A stretch of DNA of 64,000 nt from Synechococcus sp. AG-683-C23. GTDB lineage: Bacteria > Cyanobacteriota > Cyanobacteriia > PCC-6307 > Cyanobiaceae. A program made the position numbers and the translations under genes. The notes beneath the pieces were generated by a model. It was not told the origin of the DNA, searched no databases, and saw only the letters and a list, made by a program, of their open reading frames with translations. The DNA is taken from the NCBI GenBank assembly GCA_003208835.1, contig QCVD01000004.1:1-64000 (forward strand), in the 5' to 3' direction. Below, piece by piece: positions 1 to 12,902 of the stretch (its first letter is position 1; every line of letters begins with the position of its first letter).

Positions 1-1024
1 CTTGTAAGACTGAACTGTCCCCCGATGGGCGATTGAGAATTTCACCAATGACCCATGCCTGGTGATTGTTCAGACGGCAGGCATCAAGTGCGGATTGTTC
101 CGCTTGTCTTGGCACCACGATGCAGAACCCGATCCCCATGTTGAACGTATGCCATAGATCACGTTCTGGAATTGCACCGGCGGATTGAAGCCACTGAAAT
201 AGAGCAGGTCGAGGCCATGCCTCAGCCTCGACTTTGGCCGTCGTGTTCTTTGGAAGACAGCGAGGCAAATTTTCAGGTAGTCCTCCGCCAGTGATGTGGG
301 CCATGCCGTGAATCTCGATGGCGTTGCTGAGTAGTTGTTTAACCAGCGAGGCGTAGAGGGTTGTCGGAGCGAGAAGGTCGTTTATGAGGTGTCGGTCTAC
401 TGCGCCGTATCGAGTGGTTTCGTTGATGCTTGCTGTTTCTAGGACCTTCCTGACGAGGCTGAATCCGTTGCTGTGCACTCCACTGCTGGCGATGCCGATG
501 ATTCGATCTCCGGGGGAAATGGCTCGACCATCGATTAGGTCGTCTTCTTCGACGACGGCAACGCAGAAGCCGGCGAGGTCATACCTGCCTTGGGGGTAGA
601 ACCCTGGCATTTCAGCGGTTTCGCCTCCTAAGAGTGCGCAACCGCTCTGACGGCATCCATCCGCGATTCCCTCGACCACTTCCGCCATGGCGCTTGGGCT
701 CAGGGCGCCAGTGGCCATGTAGTCGAGGAAAAATAAAGGAGCGGCTCCAGAGGTGATGACGTCGTTCACGCACATCGCCACAAGATCAATGCCTACCCCG
801 TGATGGCAGTGATGATTTTGGGCAAGCTCCAGCTTGGTACCGACGCCGTCAGTTCCGGAAACAAGGAGTGGCTTGCGCAGGCCTGTTGGAAGTCGCATTA
901 ACCCGCCAAACCCGCCGAGTCCTCCCACAACCTCTGGGCGGTGGGTGGCCTCGACCGACGCCTTGATGCGCTGAACAAAAGCACGTCCAGCCTCTACATC
1001 AACACCTGCGCTTTTGTAATCCAT
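1..1024 (-). CDS. purM: Phosphoribosylformylglycinamidine cyclo-ligase, truncated by window edge
   Basis: Minus-strand translation from ATG at 1024: [21 protein letters not shown]...GGFGGL...[13 protein letters not shown]...[12 protein letters not shown]...[13 protein letters not shown]-type PurM motifs. Confidence 0.9.
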   Translation of the reverse strand, partial: MDYKSAGVDVEAGRAFVQRIKASVEATHRPEVVGGLGGFGGLMRLPTGLRKPLLVSGTDGVGTKLELAQNHHCHHGVGIDLVAMCVNDVITSGAAPLFFLDYMATGALSPSAMAEVVEGIADGCRQSGCALLGGETAEMPGFYPQGRYDLAGFCVAVVEEDDLIDGRAISPGDRIIGIASSGVHSNGFSLVRKVLETASINETTRYGAVDRHLINDLLAPTTLYASLVKQLLSNAIEIHGMAHITGGGLPENLPRCLPKNTTAKVEAEAWPRPALFQWLQSAGAIPERDLWHTFNMGIGFCIVVPRQAEQSALDACRLNNHQAWVIGEILNRPSGDSSVLQ

Positions 1025-1345
1025 GGAATAGATCCGGTTTCATGATCCTGCCCCGGCGCTAAGGCCGTGTGCCGGGCGGGTAGGCGTCCGTAAGCTGATC
1101 ATGCCTGCTTATGTGAGCAACGTCTTCTGCTTATCCATCGTTGGGGGCTCCTGACGGGTGTTTGTTCAGTACTTGAGGTCATTGAGGGGGCTGCCGCTTC
1201 GTCGTGGCTACGCTGAGGCAGGCATTGGTTCCAGCTGATTGATCCTGAGGTTTTTTGATTAGGTTTCGGCACCAGTTCGATTTTGAAAGCCTTCTGAATT
1301 CGGATGCCGAATCGTTCGGCTCTGGATTTGGTTGGTTTGACCGAC

Positions 1346-1900
1346 ATGCGAGTTTCTTTCACGCTGCTTGTGATTTGTGGAGCGATGTCTGGCAGCGCGA
1401 CGCTGCTCCCTGTCGATGCAGCAGATTTTTTGGATCAGGGTCTTGCTGACCCCATTGATCCCATCGATTTGGCGGCACCGCCTGTCGTTATTCCTTCGGC
1501 ACCTATGAAGGCCACTTTGAGTCCGTCTGATGTGGACGAAGCCCAAGACACGGCTCCTGCCATGACGGTCGTTCCGCCGCCAAAGATCAAGACTGTGCCA
1601 TCGGTCGTTCGCATCATTACGGGCGAGGCCAGTTGGTACGGACCAGGATTTTTTGGGAACCGCACGGCCAATGGTGAGGTGTATCAGCGGGGCACGATGA
1701 CGGCTGCCCATCGAACCTTGCCGTTTGGGACCAAAGTGCGAGTCACCAATTTGTGGAATGGGCGCTCAGAGGTGATTCGGATTAATGATCGTGGCCCCTT
1801 TGTGCACCACCGGGTGATTGATTTGGGCCATGGAGCCGCCAGCAGTCTTGGTTTAACCGCCTCTGGTATTGCTCAAGTTCGGCTCGAGGTCCTGCGCTGA
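1346..1900 (+). CDS. RlpA-like double-psi beta-barrel septal ring lytic transglycosylase family protein; start at 1346 preferred over 1304
   Basis: GEASWYGPGFFGNRTANGEVYQRGTMTAAHRTLPFGTKVRVTNLWNGRSEVIRINDRGPF; signal-like N-terminus MRVSFTLLVICGAMSGSA. Confidence 0.8.
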   Translation: MRVSFTLLVICGAMSGSATLLPVDAADFLDQGLADPIDPIDLAAPPVVIPSAPMKATLSPSDVDEAQDTAPAMTVVPPPKIKTVPSVVRIITGEASWYGPGFFGNRTANGEVYQRGTMTAAHRTLPFGTKVRVTNLWNGRSEVIRINDRGPFVHHRVIDLGHGAASSLGLTASGIAQVRLEVLR

Positions 1901-1920
1901 GTTTTCCTCTCCTAAGCACC

Positions 1921-3423
1921 ATGACCCAACTCAACGATTGGATCACGGCTCAGCAGGGTGATCTTCAATTTGTGCCCACGATGGGTGCTCTCCATGCTGG
2001 GCATGGAACTGTGATCCGCTCCGCGTCCTTGATGGGACCAGTGTTGGTGAGTGTGTTCGTTAATCCTTTGCAATTCGGTGCTGATGAGGACTTGGACCGA
2101 TATCCCCGCAGCCTCGAGTCAGATTTGGTTTTGGCAGAGCGATGGGGTGCTACAGCTCTTTGGGCACCTTCGATTGAACAGATCTATCCGCATGGTGTTG
2201 AGAGCCATCCACCAAGGCTTCAAGTTCCATTGGCTCTGCAGGAGCACCTCTGTGGAGCCAAGCGACCGGGACACTTCGATGGGGTTGTTGCCGTTGTGGC
2301 CAGATTGTTGGAGCTGGTTCGTCCCCGCCAGCTTTGGCTTGGTGAAAAGGATTGGCAGCAGCTCGTCATTCTTCGCTGGTTAGTCGCCCATTTGGCATTA
2401 CCGGTGACTGTTCAAGGTGTCGCCACAGTTCGGGAGGCTGATGGACTGGCTTTGAGTTCCAGGAATCAATATCTCTCGGCTGATCAACGACGGATGGCTG
2501 TGGCGTTGCCAAGGGCATTAAGTGCTGCTTTGGGAGCTGGATTTGATCCGGTGCCATCCATACGGCGAACACTCTGTGATGCAGGCTTTGATGTGGAATA
2601 CGTTCAACGCGTTGATCCCTGCACTCTTCAACCCTGTGGGCATGGGAAAGCAATCTCACTGCTTGCAGCAGCCGTGTGTTGTGGGTCAACGCGATTGATT
2701 GATCATGCGTTTTTGATGACTCGCCAGCCTCTTGTTGCTATCGATGGTCCGGCTGGAGCTGGAAAAAGTACGGTCACACGGGCGTTCGCTGAACGCTTAG
2801 GGCTGGTGTACCTCGATACGGGTGCGATGTATCGCTCGGTGACTTGGTTAGTTCAGCAGCGCGGAGTTGACCCATCTGATGGCGTGGCGATCGAACCTCT
2901 GCTCAACGCCTTGGATGTGCAGCTGCAGTCCTTACCCGGTGGGGTTCAGCAGGTTCTTGTGAACGGAGAAGACGTGAGCACAGCCATTCGCTCTCCAGAA
3001 GTCACTGCATCGGTATCTGCTGTCGCAGCCCATCGTTGTGTGCGTCAAGCCTTGACGGTGCAGCAGAAAGCGATGGGCGCGAAGGGGGGCTTAGTGGCAG
3101 AAGGTCGGGATATCGGGACTGCTGTTTTCCCCGATGCTGACCTCAAAGTTTTTTTGACGGCCACCGTTGCTGAGCGAGCTCGACGTCGTGCTTTGGACCT
3201 AGAGCAACGCGGGTTTGCGGTGCCGGAGCGGGCGGAGTTGGAAGCCCAGATCTCCGAGAGAGACCGGCTGGATAGCTGTCGGGAGGAGGCGCCTTTGATG
3301 CAGGCCGACGACGCGATCGAGCTCGTTACCGATGGCATGGACATTGATGCCGTGATTCAAGCCTTGCTGCGATTGTTCCGTGAACGGGTGGCTGAGGAAG
3401 CGTGGCCTACCCCTCAGCGGTGA
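1921..3423 (+). CDS. panC/cmk: Bifunctional pantoate--beta-alanine ligase / cytidylate kinase
   Basis: PanC part (FVPTMGALHAGHGTVIR, LWLGEKDWQQL, SSRNQYLS) fused to Cmk part (VAIDGPAGAGKSTVTRAFAERLGLVYLDTGAMYR). Confidence 0.92.
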   Translation: MTQLNDWITAQQGDLQFVPTMGALHAGHGTVIRSASLMGPVLVSVFVNPLQFGADEDLDRYPRSLESDLVLAERWGATALWAPSIEQIYPHGVESHPPRLQVPLALQEHLCGAKRPGHFDGVVAVVARLLELVRPRQLWLGEKDWQQLVILRWLVAHLALPVTVQGVATVREADGLALSSRNQYLSADQRRMAVALPRALSAALGAGFDPVPSIRRTLCDAGFDVEYVQRVDPCTLQPCGHGKAISLLAAAVCCGSTRLIDHAFLMTRQPLVAIDGPAGAGKSTVTRAFAERLGLVYLDTGAMYRSVTWLVQQRGVDPSDGVAIEPLLNALDVQLQSLPGGVQQVLVNGEDVSTAIRSPEVTASVSAVAAHRCVRQALTVQQKAMGAKGGLVAEGRDIGTAVFPDADLKVFLTATVAERARRRALDLEQRGFAVPERAELEAQISERDRLDSCREEAPLMQADDAIELVTDGMDIDAVIQALLRLFRERVAEEAWPTPQR

Positions 3424-3886
3424 GCTCATCAAGTAGCGCAGAACAGGAGTCTTCGAGTAGGTCGAGGACGTGCTCAAAACCCGCTTCGCCGCCGTAATAG
3501 GGGTCTGGCACTTCGGTTTCGTTGAATTCTTTAGCAAAGCTCAGCATGGGTCTGATCGTTGCTGTGGCACGGCTGCCGGTCTCATCGGACAGGCTCCGCA
3601 CCGCTGACAAGTTGGCATCATCCATGGTGAGGATGAGATCGAAATTCATCAGGTCGTCGAGACTGATCTGTCGGGCTCGACTTGGTAGTTGAATCCCTCG
3701 GCGATTGGCTGCTGCCTGCATGCGTCGATCTGCCGGGTTCCCCACATGCCATCCGCCTGTTCCGGCCGAATCCGCCACAAATTGATCGGTGAGGTTGCGC
3801 TCGGCGAGCAAGTGCAGAAACACCCCTTCGGCAGCCGGAGATCGGCAAATGTTCCCGAGGCAGACGAAGAGAATGGTCTTGGTCAT
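3407..3886 (-). CDS. Low molecular weight protein-tyrosine phosphatase
   Basis: ILFVCLGNICRSPAAEGVF active-site loop and VPDPYYGG motif. Confidence 0.9.
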   Translation of the reverse strand: MTKTILFVCLGNICRSPAAEGVFLHLLAERNLTDQFVADSAGTGGWHVGNPADRRMQAAANRRGIQLPSRARQISLDDLMNFDLILTMDDANLSAVRSLSDETGSRATATIRPMLSFAKEFNETEVPDPYYGGEAGFEHVLDLLEDSCSALLDELTAEG

Positions 3887-4515
3887 TCGGCTTGAAGACG
3901 TTGCAAGGCGAGCTTTGCCCGCTGTTTCACCACCTTGACAGCCTCTGAATTCGAACTGAGTTGTTCCAAATGGGCGATGGCTTGGGTTCTCAGCCCGGTG
4001 TCTGTTGAGTTTTGGCAGAACCGTTGCTCAAGGCCGAAGGCCGCGGCGTAACGCACGATCCACTCATCATCCGCAGCGGCTTTGAACAGGGCCTCAGAAC
4101 ACCTTGAGAAATCCTTGAAGAAGCTTGGACCTTCGAGCTCCATCTCGGCCAGCCCACGGGTGGCGGAGCGCCGAACGCTGGGTGCGATGTCGGCGTTGAG
4201 CGCATGCTCCAGCAGATCGAGTCCGCGGGGATCTCGCAGCGTGGCGATGGCCCGGATCACCCAGGCTCTGGCGCCGTAATTGCCAACATCCAAACTCACC
4301 AACAGGATCGGAACAACATCACGGCCGAGGGCGATCAGTCCTTGGGTGGCGACGGCTCCTACCGCAGGATTGTTGAAGCCAAGCACCTTGATCAACGTGG
4401 GAGCTGCTTCAAGATTCCTTAGGCCACAAAGGGTTTGCGTGGCTTGGACGATTTCTGAGGTCATCGTTGCGCGGTCCAACGCAAGGACGGCCTTCTGAAG
4501 ATCAGACGCCGTCAT
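3883..4515 (-). CDS. rpcF: Phycobilin lyase F-type subunit (CpcF/RpcF-like)
   Basis: HEAT-repeat protein (GLRNLEAAPTLIKVLGFNNPAVGAVATQGLIALG...VRRSATRGLAEM) next to an E-type subunit and rpcBA. Confidence 0.7.
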   Translation of the reverse strand: MTASDLQKAVLALDRATMTSEIVQATQTLCGLRNLEAAPTLIKVLGFNNPAVGAVATQGLIALGRDVVPILLVSLDVGNYGARAWVIRAIATLRDPRGLDLLEHALNADIAPSVRRSATRGLAEMELEGPSFFKDFSRCSEALFKAAADDEWIVRYAAAFGLEQRFCQNSTDTGLRTQAIAHLEQLSSNSEAVKVVKQRAKLALQRLQAE

Positions 4516-5294
4516 CAGAGCAGTCGGTCCATCACATCGAGCACCTTGATGTCGTCGCTTTGTTCGGCTAATCCGCGCAAAGCCACCAACTTGAGACTGG
4601 CTTCAACGCTGGCGTTTTCGATGGCTGGGAGGGCTGCTGTCCATCCGCTGGCTCCAAGATCCAACAACACTCCACGCCGAACCAGTGGCTCAGGATGTTG
4701 AAGCAGTTGTTCCAACTCATTGGCCCAGCGTTGTTCCTTCATGAGCTGCAGCAGGGCACGGCAGGCCGCGGCGCGAACCAAAGGGCGAGGGTGATCGGAG
4801 AACGGTGTAATCACAGCGACAACGTCTGGGTTATTCACGCCGATGTTTCCCAAGGCTTCGAGTAGCGCTTCACAGGGTTCTTTCAATGTGGATGCGCCCA
4901 CTTGTTCTTTACCGGCCGCGGCTGGACCACCGCTTAAGAGTTGGCACAACTGAGGAATAGCCGCCTTGGCTTTCATGGCGCCCAGACTTCGTGCTGCCTC
5001 TTCACGCACGCTGTAATCCTTTGATCCAAGCATGTGCATGAGTGGATCATGAGCTGCTGGATTGAGCAGAAGCCCAAGAGCTCGAATGGCGTTGATTGCG
5101 ACCCCTCGATCTTCCTCATCCACTGGTTCGTCACTTAAGGCTGAAAGAGTGTCCAGTAGTAGGGGCACCGCCTCGGGGTGCTGGCTGCGCATCTTTCCTA
5201 ACCACCATGCGGCGTAATACCGGTCTGATGCATCGTCCCGCTGTCTCAGGTTGGCGATCACTTGCTGCTCGTTCAGAGGCTGCATCAGCTCCAT
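4515..5294 (-). CDS. rpcE: Phycobilin lyase E-type subunit (CpcE/RpcE-like); start at 5294 preferred over 5363
   Basis: RYYAAWWLGKMRSQHPEAVPLLLDTL...AINAIRALG...VREEAARSLGAM HEAT repeats; MELMQPLNEQQVIANL start. Confidence 0.7.
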   Translation of the reverse strand: MELMQPLNEQQVIANLRQRDDASDRYYAAWWLGKMRSQHPEAVPLLLDTLSALSDEPVDEEDRGVAINAIRALGLLLNPAAHDPLMHMLGSKDYSVREEAARSLGAMKAKAAIPQLCQLLSGGPAAAGKEQVGASTLKEPCEALLEALGNIGVNNPDVVAVITPFSDHPRPLVRAAACRALLQLMKEQRWANELEQLLQHPEPLVRRGVLLDLGASGWTAALPAIENASVEASLKLVALRGLAEQSDDIKVLDVMDRLL

Positions 5295-5905
5295 GTCACG
5301 GGAATGTCGTTCGACCAACCTGCTATGCGTTGGAAGCGGAATTCGCCTGCGATGGAGCCCCAACAGCGTTCATTTGTTTCAGGGTCATGGCCTCGGTCCA
5401 GTGTCTCAAGGGACTCTCCCTTGAGGGTGAAGCTGCTCATCAAGACGGTGTCCTTGCCATCGCGATGAACAATGCAGCGGCAACCTGGCTCGATCTCGCC
5501 GTAGTACCCCCCTTCTTTTTCGGTGACTTGGTAGTGGCATTGGTCGAGGCAGATCAGATCGCTGTCCTGAATCTCCTTTCGACAGGCTTCGTCATCGGTT
5601 GCTGAAGCGAAGCGTTGGGGATCTCGGAAGGTGTGGTTCCAAAGCTTGATAACTCCAGGGCCTCGTTCTTCTGCACGAATCATGCGAAGTCGATAGGGAT
5701 TCTTGGGATCTACGGCATAGGTTTGTTCGAGCAGGATCGACCCCGGTTGGAGATGTTCGAGCGGTCGATATCTCAGAAAGATGTGGGCAAAAAAAGGCGG
5801 GTTCTCAAAAGCTTGTTGCTGGTTGCTGTATTCACCGCATAGCAAGGTGAGAAAACGCTGCACTGTTGGCGTGATTGTTGCGTTCATGTTTCTCGGCACC
5901 TTCAC
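5285..5905 (-). CDS. cpcT: CpcT/CpeT-family chromophore lyase
   Basis: FLTLLCGEYSNQQQAF...PFFAHIFLRYRPL...LEQTYAVDPKNPYRLRMI; lies just downstream of rpcBA. Confidence 0.82.
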   Translation of the reverse strand: MKVPRNMNATITPTVQRFLTLLCGEYSNQQQAFENPPFFAHIFLRYRPLEHLQPGSILLEQTYAVDPKNPYRLRMIRAEERGPGVIKLWNHTFRDPQRFASATDDEACRKEIQDSDLICLDQCHYQVTEKEGGYYGEIEPGCRCIVHRDGKDTVLMSSFTLKGESLETLDRGHDPETNERCWGSIAGEFRFQRIAGWSNDIPVTWS

Positions 5906-5920
5906 GATCTGACAATAAAA

Positions 5921-5946
5921 AAGAGCCCCCCTTGGGAGGCTCTTGC
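5921..5946 (-). terminator. Rho-independent terminator downstream of rpcBA
   Basis: AAGAGCC...GGCTCTT hairpin with a T tract on the minus strand. Confidence 0.65.
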
Positions 5947-5971
5947 AGTGTGCAGATTCAACTGAATTTGA

Positions 5972-6460
5972 TCAGGTCAGTGAATTGACGGCGTAGTCGA
6001 GGTAGCTGTTCGCCTCAGTGGCAGCGTCGCCGCTGAGCCCGTGGTTGGCCTTGATGTGCTTTAGAGCTTCCACATACCAAGAGGGAGAGAGCTCGAAGGT
6101 GCGATTGATTTCGCTAAGACCGGCAATTAGGTAGTCGTCCATTGGGCCGGTACCACCAGCAACCAGGCAGTAAGTGACCATGCGCAGGTAGTAGCCCACG
6201 TCACGGGAGCACTTGGCTTTGCCTTCTGGAGTTGAGGCGTAGTTAGCCCCATCCATTTGCGTGGTGTAAGGGAACTTTGAGTAAACAGCTTGCGCTGCAC
6301 CATTAACCAAAGCTTCGGCTTTGCTGGTCAGGCCTTTTGCAGCTTCAAGGCTGGCTTTGGCACGATTAAAACGACCAGATGCGGCCTGAACTTCGGTGTT
6401 GCTCAGGAAACGGCCCTGGGAATCAGCCGCTGCAACGGCTTCGGTGAGGGGAGTTTTCAT
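5972..6460 (-). CDS. rpcA: Phycocyanin alpha subunit (R-phycocyanin type)
   Basis: [68 protein letters not shown]. Confidence 0.92.
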   Translation of the reverse strand: MKTPLTEAVAAADSQGRFLSNTEVQAASGRFNRAKASLEAAKGLTSKAEALVNGAAQAVYSKFPYTTQMDGANYASTPEGKAKCSRDVGYYLRMVTYCLVAGGTGPMDDYLIAGLSEINRTFELSPSWYVEALKHIKANHGLSGDAATEANSYLDYAVNSLT

Positions 6461-6501
6461 GATGGGGAGTTAATAGATTTAGATGAAAAACTTGGGCCGA
6501 A

Positions 6502-7020
6502 TCAGGCAACAGAAGCGGCAGCACGGTCGAAGTAGACCCCGATTTCGCTGCTGAGTGAGGCGCAGTCGCCAGAAGTGATGCCACTTTTGTCGTTCACCAT
6601 CCCAAGGGCGGCATCTTTCATCAGGTTTACACCGGATGCGACGGATGCACCTGGAGTTCCGAGAGCCAGGTAGGTCTCGCGCAGGCCATTCAGGCAGCGG
6701 TCTTCCATCACGGAAGCATCACCGGTGAACACTGAGTAAGTGACGTAGCGGAGAATGATTTCCATATCGCGAAGGCAAGCAGCCATCCGACGGGAGGTGT
6801 AGGCGTTGCCACCTGGAGCGATCAGTGCAGGCTGTTGAGCAAACAACTGACGAGCAGCATTGGCAACGATGGTCGATGCATTGCTGGAGATACGACTCAC
6901 AGCGTCTAAACGCTTGTTGCTATCCGAGACGACGGCGGCAAGAGCATCAATTTCGCTGGTGCTGATGAACTGTCCCCGGGCATCGGCCTGGGCGACAACC
7001 TTGGTGAAGGCGTCGAACAT
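6502..7020 (-). CDS. rpcB: Phycocyanin beta subunit (R-phycocyanin type)
   Basis: [75 protein letters not shown]. Confidence 0.92.
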   Translation of the reverse strand: MFDAFTKVVAQADARGQFISTSEIDALAAVVSDSNKRLDAVSRISSNASTIVANAARQLFAQQPALIAPGGNAYTSRRMAACLRDMEIILRYVTYSVFTGDASVMEDRCLNGLRETYLALGTPGASVASGVNLMKDAALGMVNDKSGITSGDCASLSSEIGVYFDRAAASVA

Positions 7021-7205
7021 TTTGAACTCCTCTTGGCGGCGTCTAAGTGGTTATCAGAGATACCAGAAGGACATCTTGAGAAGGTCCCTGCTGGGTCTTC
7101 AAACATTCTCTCGAAGTGGACTCGGGCCTTTCGACTGCTGTTCACAATGCTTAATCCCCCTTTCTGAGACAGGGATTTTGCAGGCTTTCCAAGATCTACA
7201 AACGA

Positions 7206-9299
<2,094 letters not shown>

Positions 9300-9303
<4 letters not shown>

Positions 9304-9533
9304 GAGCTGATGGCCTGGTTATCGCGCTGATGTTTGAGTTGGCTCAGGATTTCATCGATCCGTGTTAATTCAGGATGCTCGTTGACTGTTGCATCAATTT
9401 TTTTTTGGGATAGGCGAAGTTTTTTGCCTAAGCCGATCACGTCGTTATAAAGACGCTCTCGATAAGCAGAAAGTTCATCAATTGATTCCTGCAGCTCTTC
9501 AACTGATGGTGCCTGATCAGCTTGATCCGTCAT
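9300..9533 (-). CDS. Small coiled-coil hypothetical protein of the phycobilisome region
   Basis: 77-aa ORF with a start overlapping the downstream gene (ATGA-type coupling). Confidence 0.6.
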
Positions 9534-9897
9534 TCGGATTACTACTTAGTAAACCAGTTTTGGAAGATTACCTCGCCAGCCTTCCCTAGCCCTCCGTTCA
9601 CGGTCCGCAGCGTTGCGATTGGTGAACCGCTGATGGGGTGGATGGCTGAAAGGCGCTCCCTGCCCTTGATTTGATGCGTTTTTTGGGTGGGAGACGCAGT
9701 GACACGTGATCGGCGTTGAGGCTCAGAAGATGACGAACTTTTGCGTGATCCGCAGATCCCCTGCCACTGCTTGGTTAAGCCGGTTTACGTTGCTAGGGCG
9801 CTTCAAGTCCTTTGAGTTCATTAGTCCTTGGTTAAAGCTTCTTTGTTGAATGCTTCTCCTTTGACTACTCGCAGCACCAGAAGCCCCCTCCCCCTAA

Positions 9898-10467
<570 letters not shown>

Positions 10468-10503
10468 ACGGCCTCTCTTCTTCTCAGACACTTTCCCCCT
10501 TAA

Positions 10504-11010
<507 letters not shown>

Positions 11011-11018
11011 GATCCGTT

Positions 11019-11068
11019 AAAACTCAAAAAAAAAGGGGAGCTTCGGCTCCCCCTTTTTTTTGAGTTTT
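11019..11068. terminator. Long bidirectional terminator between cpeA and a convergent lyase gene
   Basis: AAAACTCAAAAAAAAAGGGGAGCTTCGGCTCCCCCTTTTTTTTGAGTTTT near-continuous hairpin with a TTCG loop. Confidence 0.8.
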
Positions 11069-12005
11069 AGTTGCTTTGTTCTGCTTTGAGTAGTTGTGCT
11101 ATTGCAAGTTTGACAACGTTTAAAACAATTGCATCATCTTCTACCTTTGCTCTTTCTTGAAGGGCGTTGAGTGACGATGTCGCCCGCAGCTTCATGAGCG
11201 AAAGAGCGCTGTTCTTTCGTACCCAAATGTCGGAATCAGACAATAAAGGTATGAGCAATGGTCCCGCGTTACCCATGTCGTCGAGTTTGCCCAATAAGGT
11301 AACTGCTTCAGCACGAATTTCTGCATAAGGATCTGACAATGCATTGATTAATAGGTTTTTATCGGCCTCAATATCTAATGTCTGAATATTACTCGCTAAA
11401 GCAAATATTGAGGCTTTCCGCACATTGGCATTGGTCGAAGTAGTTGCTTCGTGAAGGGCTTGTGGAGCTCTATCCCCGATAATAGTTAATGCCCAATTTG
11501 CTAGGCCAATTTGCATTTCCGTACTTTTAGGATTCTCAATAATGCTCAGAATTGGTTCGACAGCTTGTTCTCCCATGGCAGCTATGGCACCCATGGCTGA
11601 ACCCTGAACAACTGAGTCTTCATCACCAAGAAAAGCTGAAAGTAGGTCTGGGAGGCTGGCAGTATCACCAATCAAAGTAAGTGTTTTAGCGGCTGCTCTT
11701 CTAACTGTGACTTGATCGCTAGTCAACATGGCTTTACAAAGAGCTGGCGTTGCAACTTTCCCAATAGATCCAAGACTCTCCGAAAAACTTCGACGCAACA
11801 GGCCTCGAGGGTCACCTAAGCCAGCTACCATTTTGGAGATTGAAGCAGGATCTGATTCAATTGATACCCCTGATTTCAGTTTCTCCTTGAGGTGTGACGC
11901 CAAAGCCGAAGCCTCAGCTTCGCTTAGCTGAATACACTCATTGCCTTCGGACTCGACTTGAGAATTCACCTCTTCTCTCGAACTCAAGTTTGGCTCGGTT
12001 GTCAC
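11067..12005 (-). CDS. E/F-type phycobilin lyase (CpeF/MpeU/MpeV family)
   Basis: 312 aa; [36 protein letters not shown] and HEAT repeats; paralogous to 14941-15861. Confidence 0.8.
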   Translation of the reverse strand: MTTEPNLSSREEVNSQVESEGNECIQLSEAEASALASHLKEKLKSGVSIESDPASISKMVAGLGDPRGLLRRSFSESLGSIGKVATPALCKAMLTSDQVTVRRAAAKTLTLIGDTASLPDLLSAFLGDEDSVVQGSAMGAIAAMGEQAVEPILSIIENPKSTEMQIGLANWALTIIGDRAPQALHEATTSTNANVRKASIFALASNIQTLDIEADKNLLINALSDPYAEIRAEAVTLLGKLDDMGNAGPLLIPLLSDSDIWVRKNSALSLMKLRATSSLNALQERAKVEDDAIVLNVVKLAIAQLLKAEQSN

Positions 12006-12048
12006 TTGCGATCATGCACTCTATCTCTACAGACCTTAGGCCTTAACA

Positions 12049-12480
12049 ATGACAATTTTTGTTCTTTCTCACAATCTCCAGGTTCAATCTGCGCTTGTCC
12101 CTTCCATTTCAGCCGCAGATTTGGCAGAAGGGCTTTTGAGCAGCTCATCCTCCTTCTCTAACGCTGAGGCCTTAAGTCATCCTCATTGGTTGGTTCGTAT
12201 CGAATCTGACTTGGCCGCCCATGAGATGGCTCAAGAACTAGTAAAAGCTTGGAAGCAATATCGCTTAATTAAGAAGCACAATGTTGATCATCATTGGCTT
12301 GCCCTTGGTGGCCGCAAGGATACTTCTGGAAGTCCAGGATCCCCTCTAACACTAGGTAGTTGGGGGGTAGACGTTGTCGAATGTGGTAACCCCGATGCTT
12401 TTCTGGAGAGTATTAACTGGAATGCCCTCAAAGCCGGCCGCCCGTCAGATGCGGTATTTGAGGTGACAAACTCAATCTAA
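12049..12480 (+). CDS. Conserved-looking hypothetical protein of the phycoerythrin region
   Basis: 143-aa ORF divergent from the lyase gene; no motif recognised. Confidence 0.55.
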   Translation: MTIFVLSHNLQVQSALVPSISAADLAEGLLSSSSSFSNAEALSHPHWLVRIESDLAAHEMAQELVKAWKQYRLIKKHNVDHHWLALGGRKDTSGSPGSPLTLGSWGVDVVECGNPDAFLESINWNALKAGRPSDAVFEVTNSI

Positions 12481-12491
12481 TAAGTCAGTCC

Positions 12492-12767
12492 TTAGCCGTT
12501 TTTACGTTGACGTCGTCGTGCATTAGTTTTCTTGGTGTTTGATTTCGGAGTTTCGGGATGTACCTTTTTTGATCCGCTGGCTATATTTTCTTTCGACTGC
12601 TGGGTTCCACTCGAAATGCTATTGATAAGAAAACCAGTGCGATGCATTACTTGCATGCCATTATTTAATTGATTGAAGGGGATTTTAAAATGCGTTGTTA
12701 ATGATGGCCTGGATCTATTAAGTGATCTGACTTGAACCGTGAATTGCGCTCCTGAGAATGGGCCCAT
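12492..12767 (-). CDS. Small CpcD-like (rod-cap linker domain) protein with basic C-terminal tail
   Basis: FTVQVRSLNRSRPSLTTHFKIPFNQLNNGMQVMHRTGFLINSISSG resembles the CpcD domains at the ends of the linkers at 23209 and 24906. Confidence 0.6.
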   Translation of the reverse strand: MGPFSGAQFTVQVRSLNRSRPSLTTHFKIPFNQLNNGMQVMHRTGFLINSISSGTQQSKENIASGSKKVHPETPKSNTKKTNARRRQRKNG

Positions 12768-12902
12768 CTTTTTGGTGTATTTGCATGATTTTATGACTTA
12801 TTTGGGTCCTAGCTCAAAGCGTTACTTTTTTTAATCAGCTTGCGAATGTTATCGCTCTGTTTTGATAGAATGTTTGATGTTAATTCATAAGCTTATATCT
12901 CA

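Noticed and set aside
1099-1711. Minus-strand ORFs over the rlpA-like gene
   Set aside because: Antisense to a well supported coding region with low-complexity composition.
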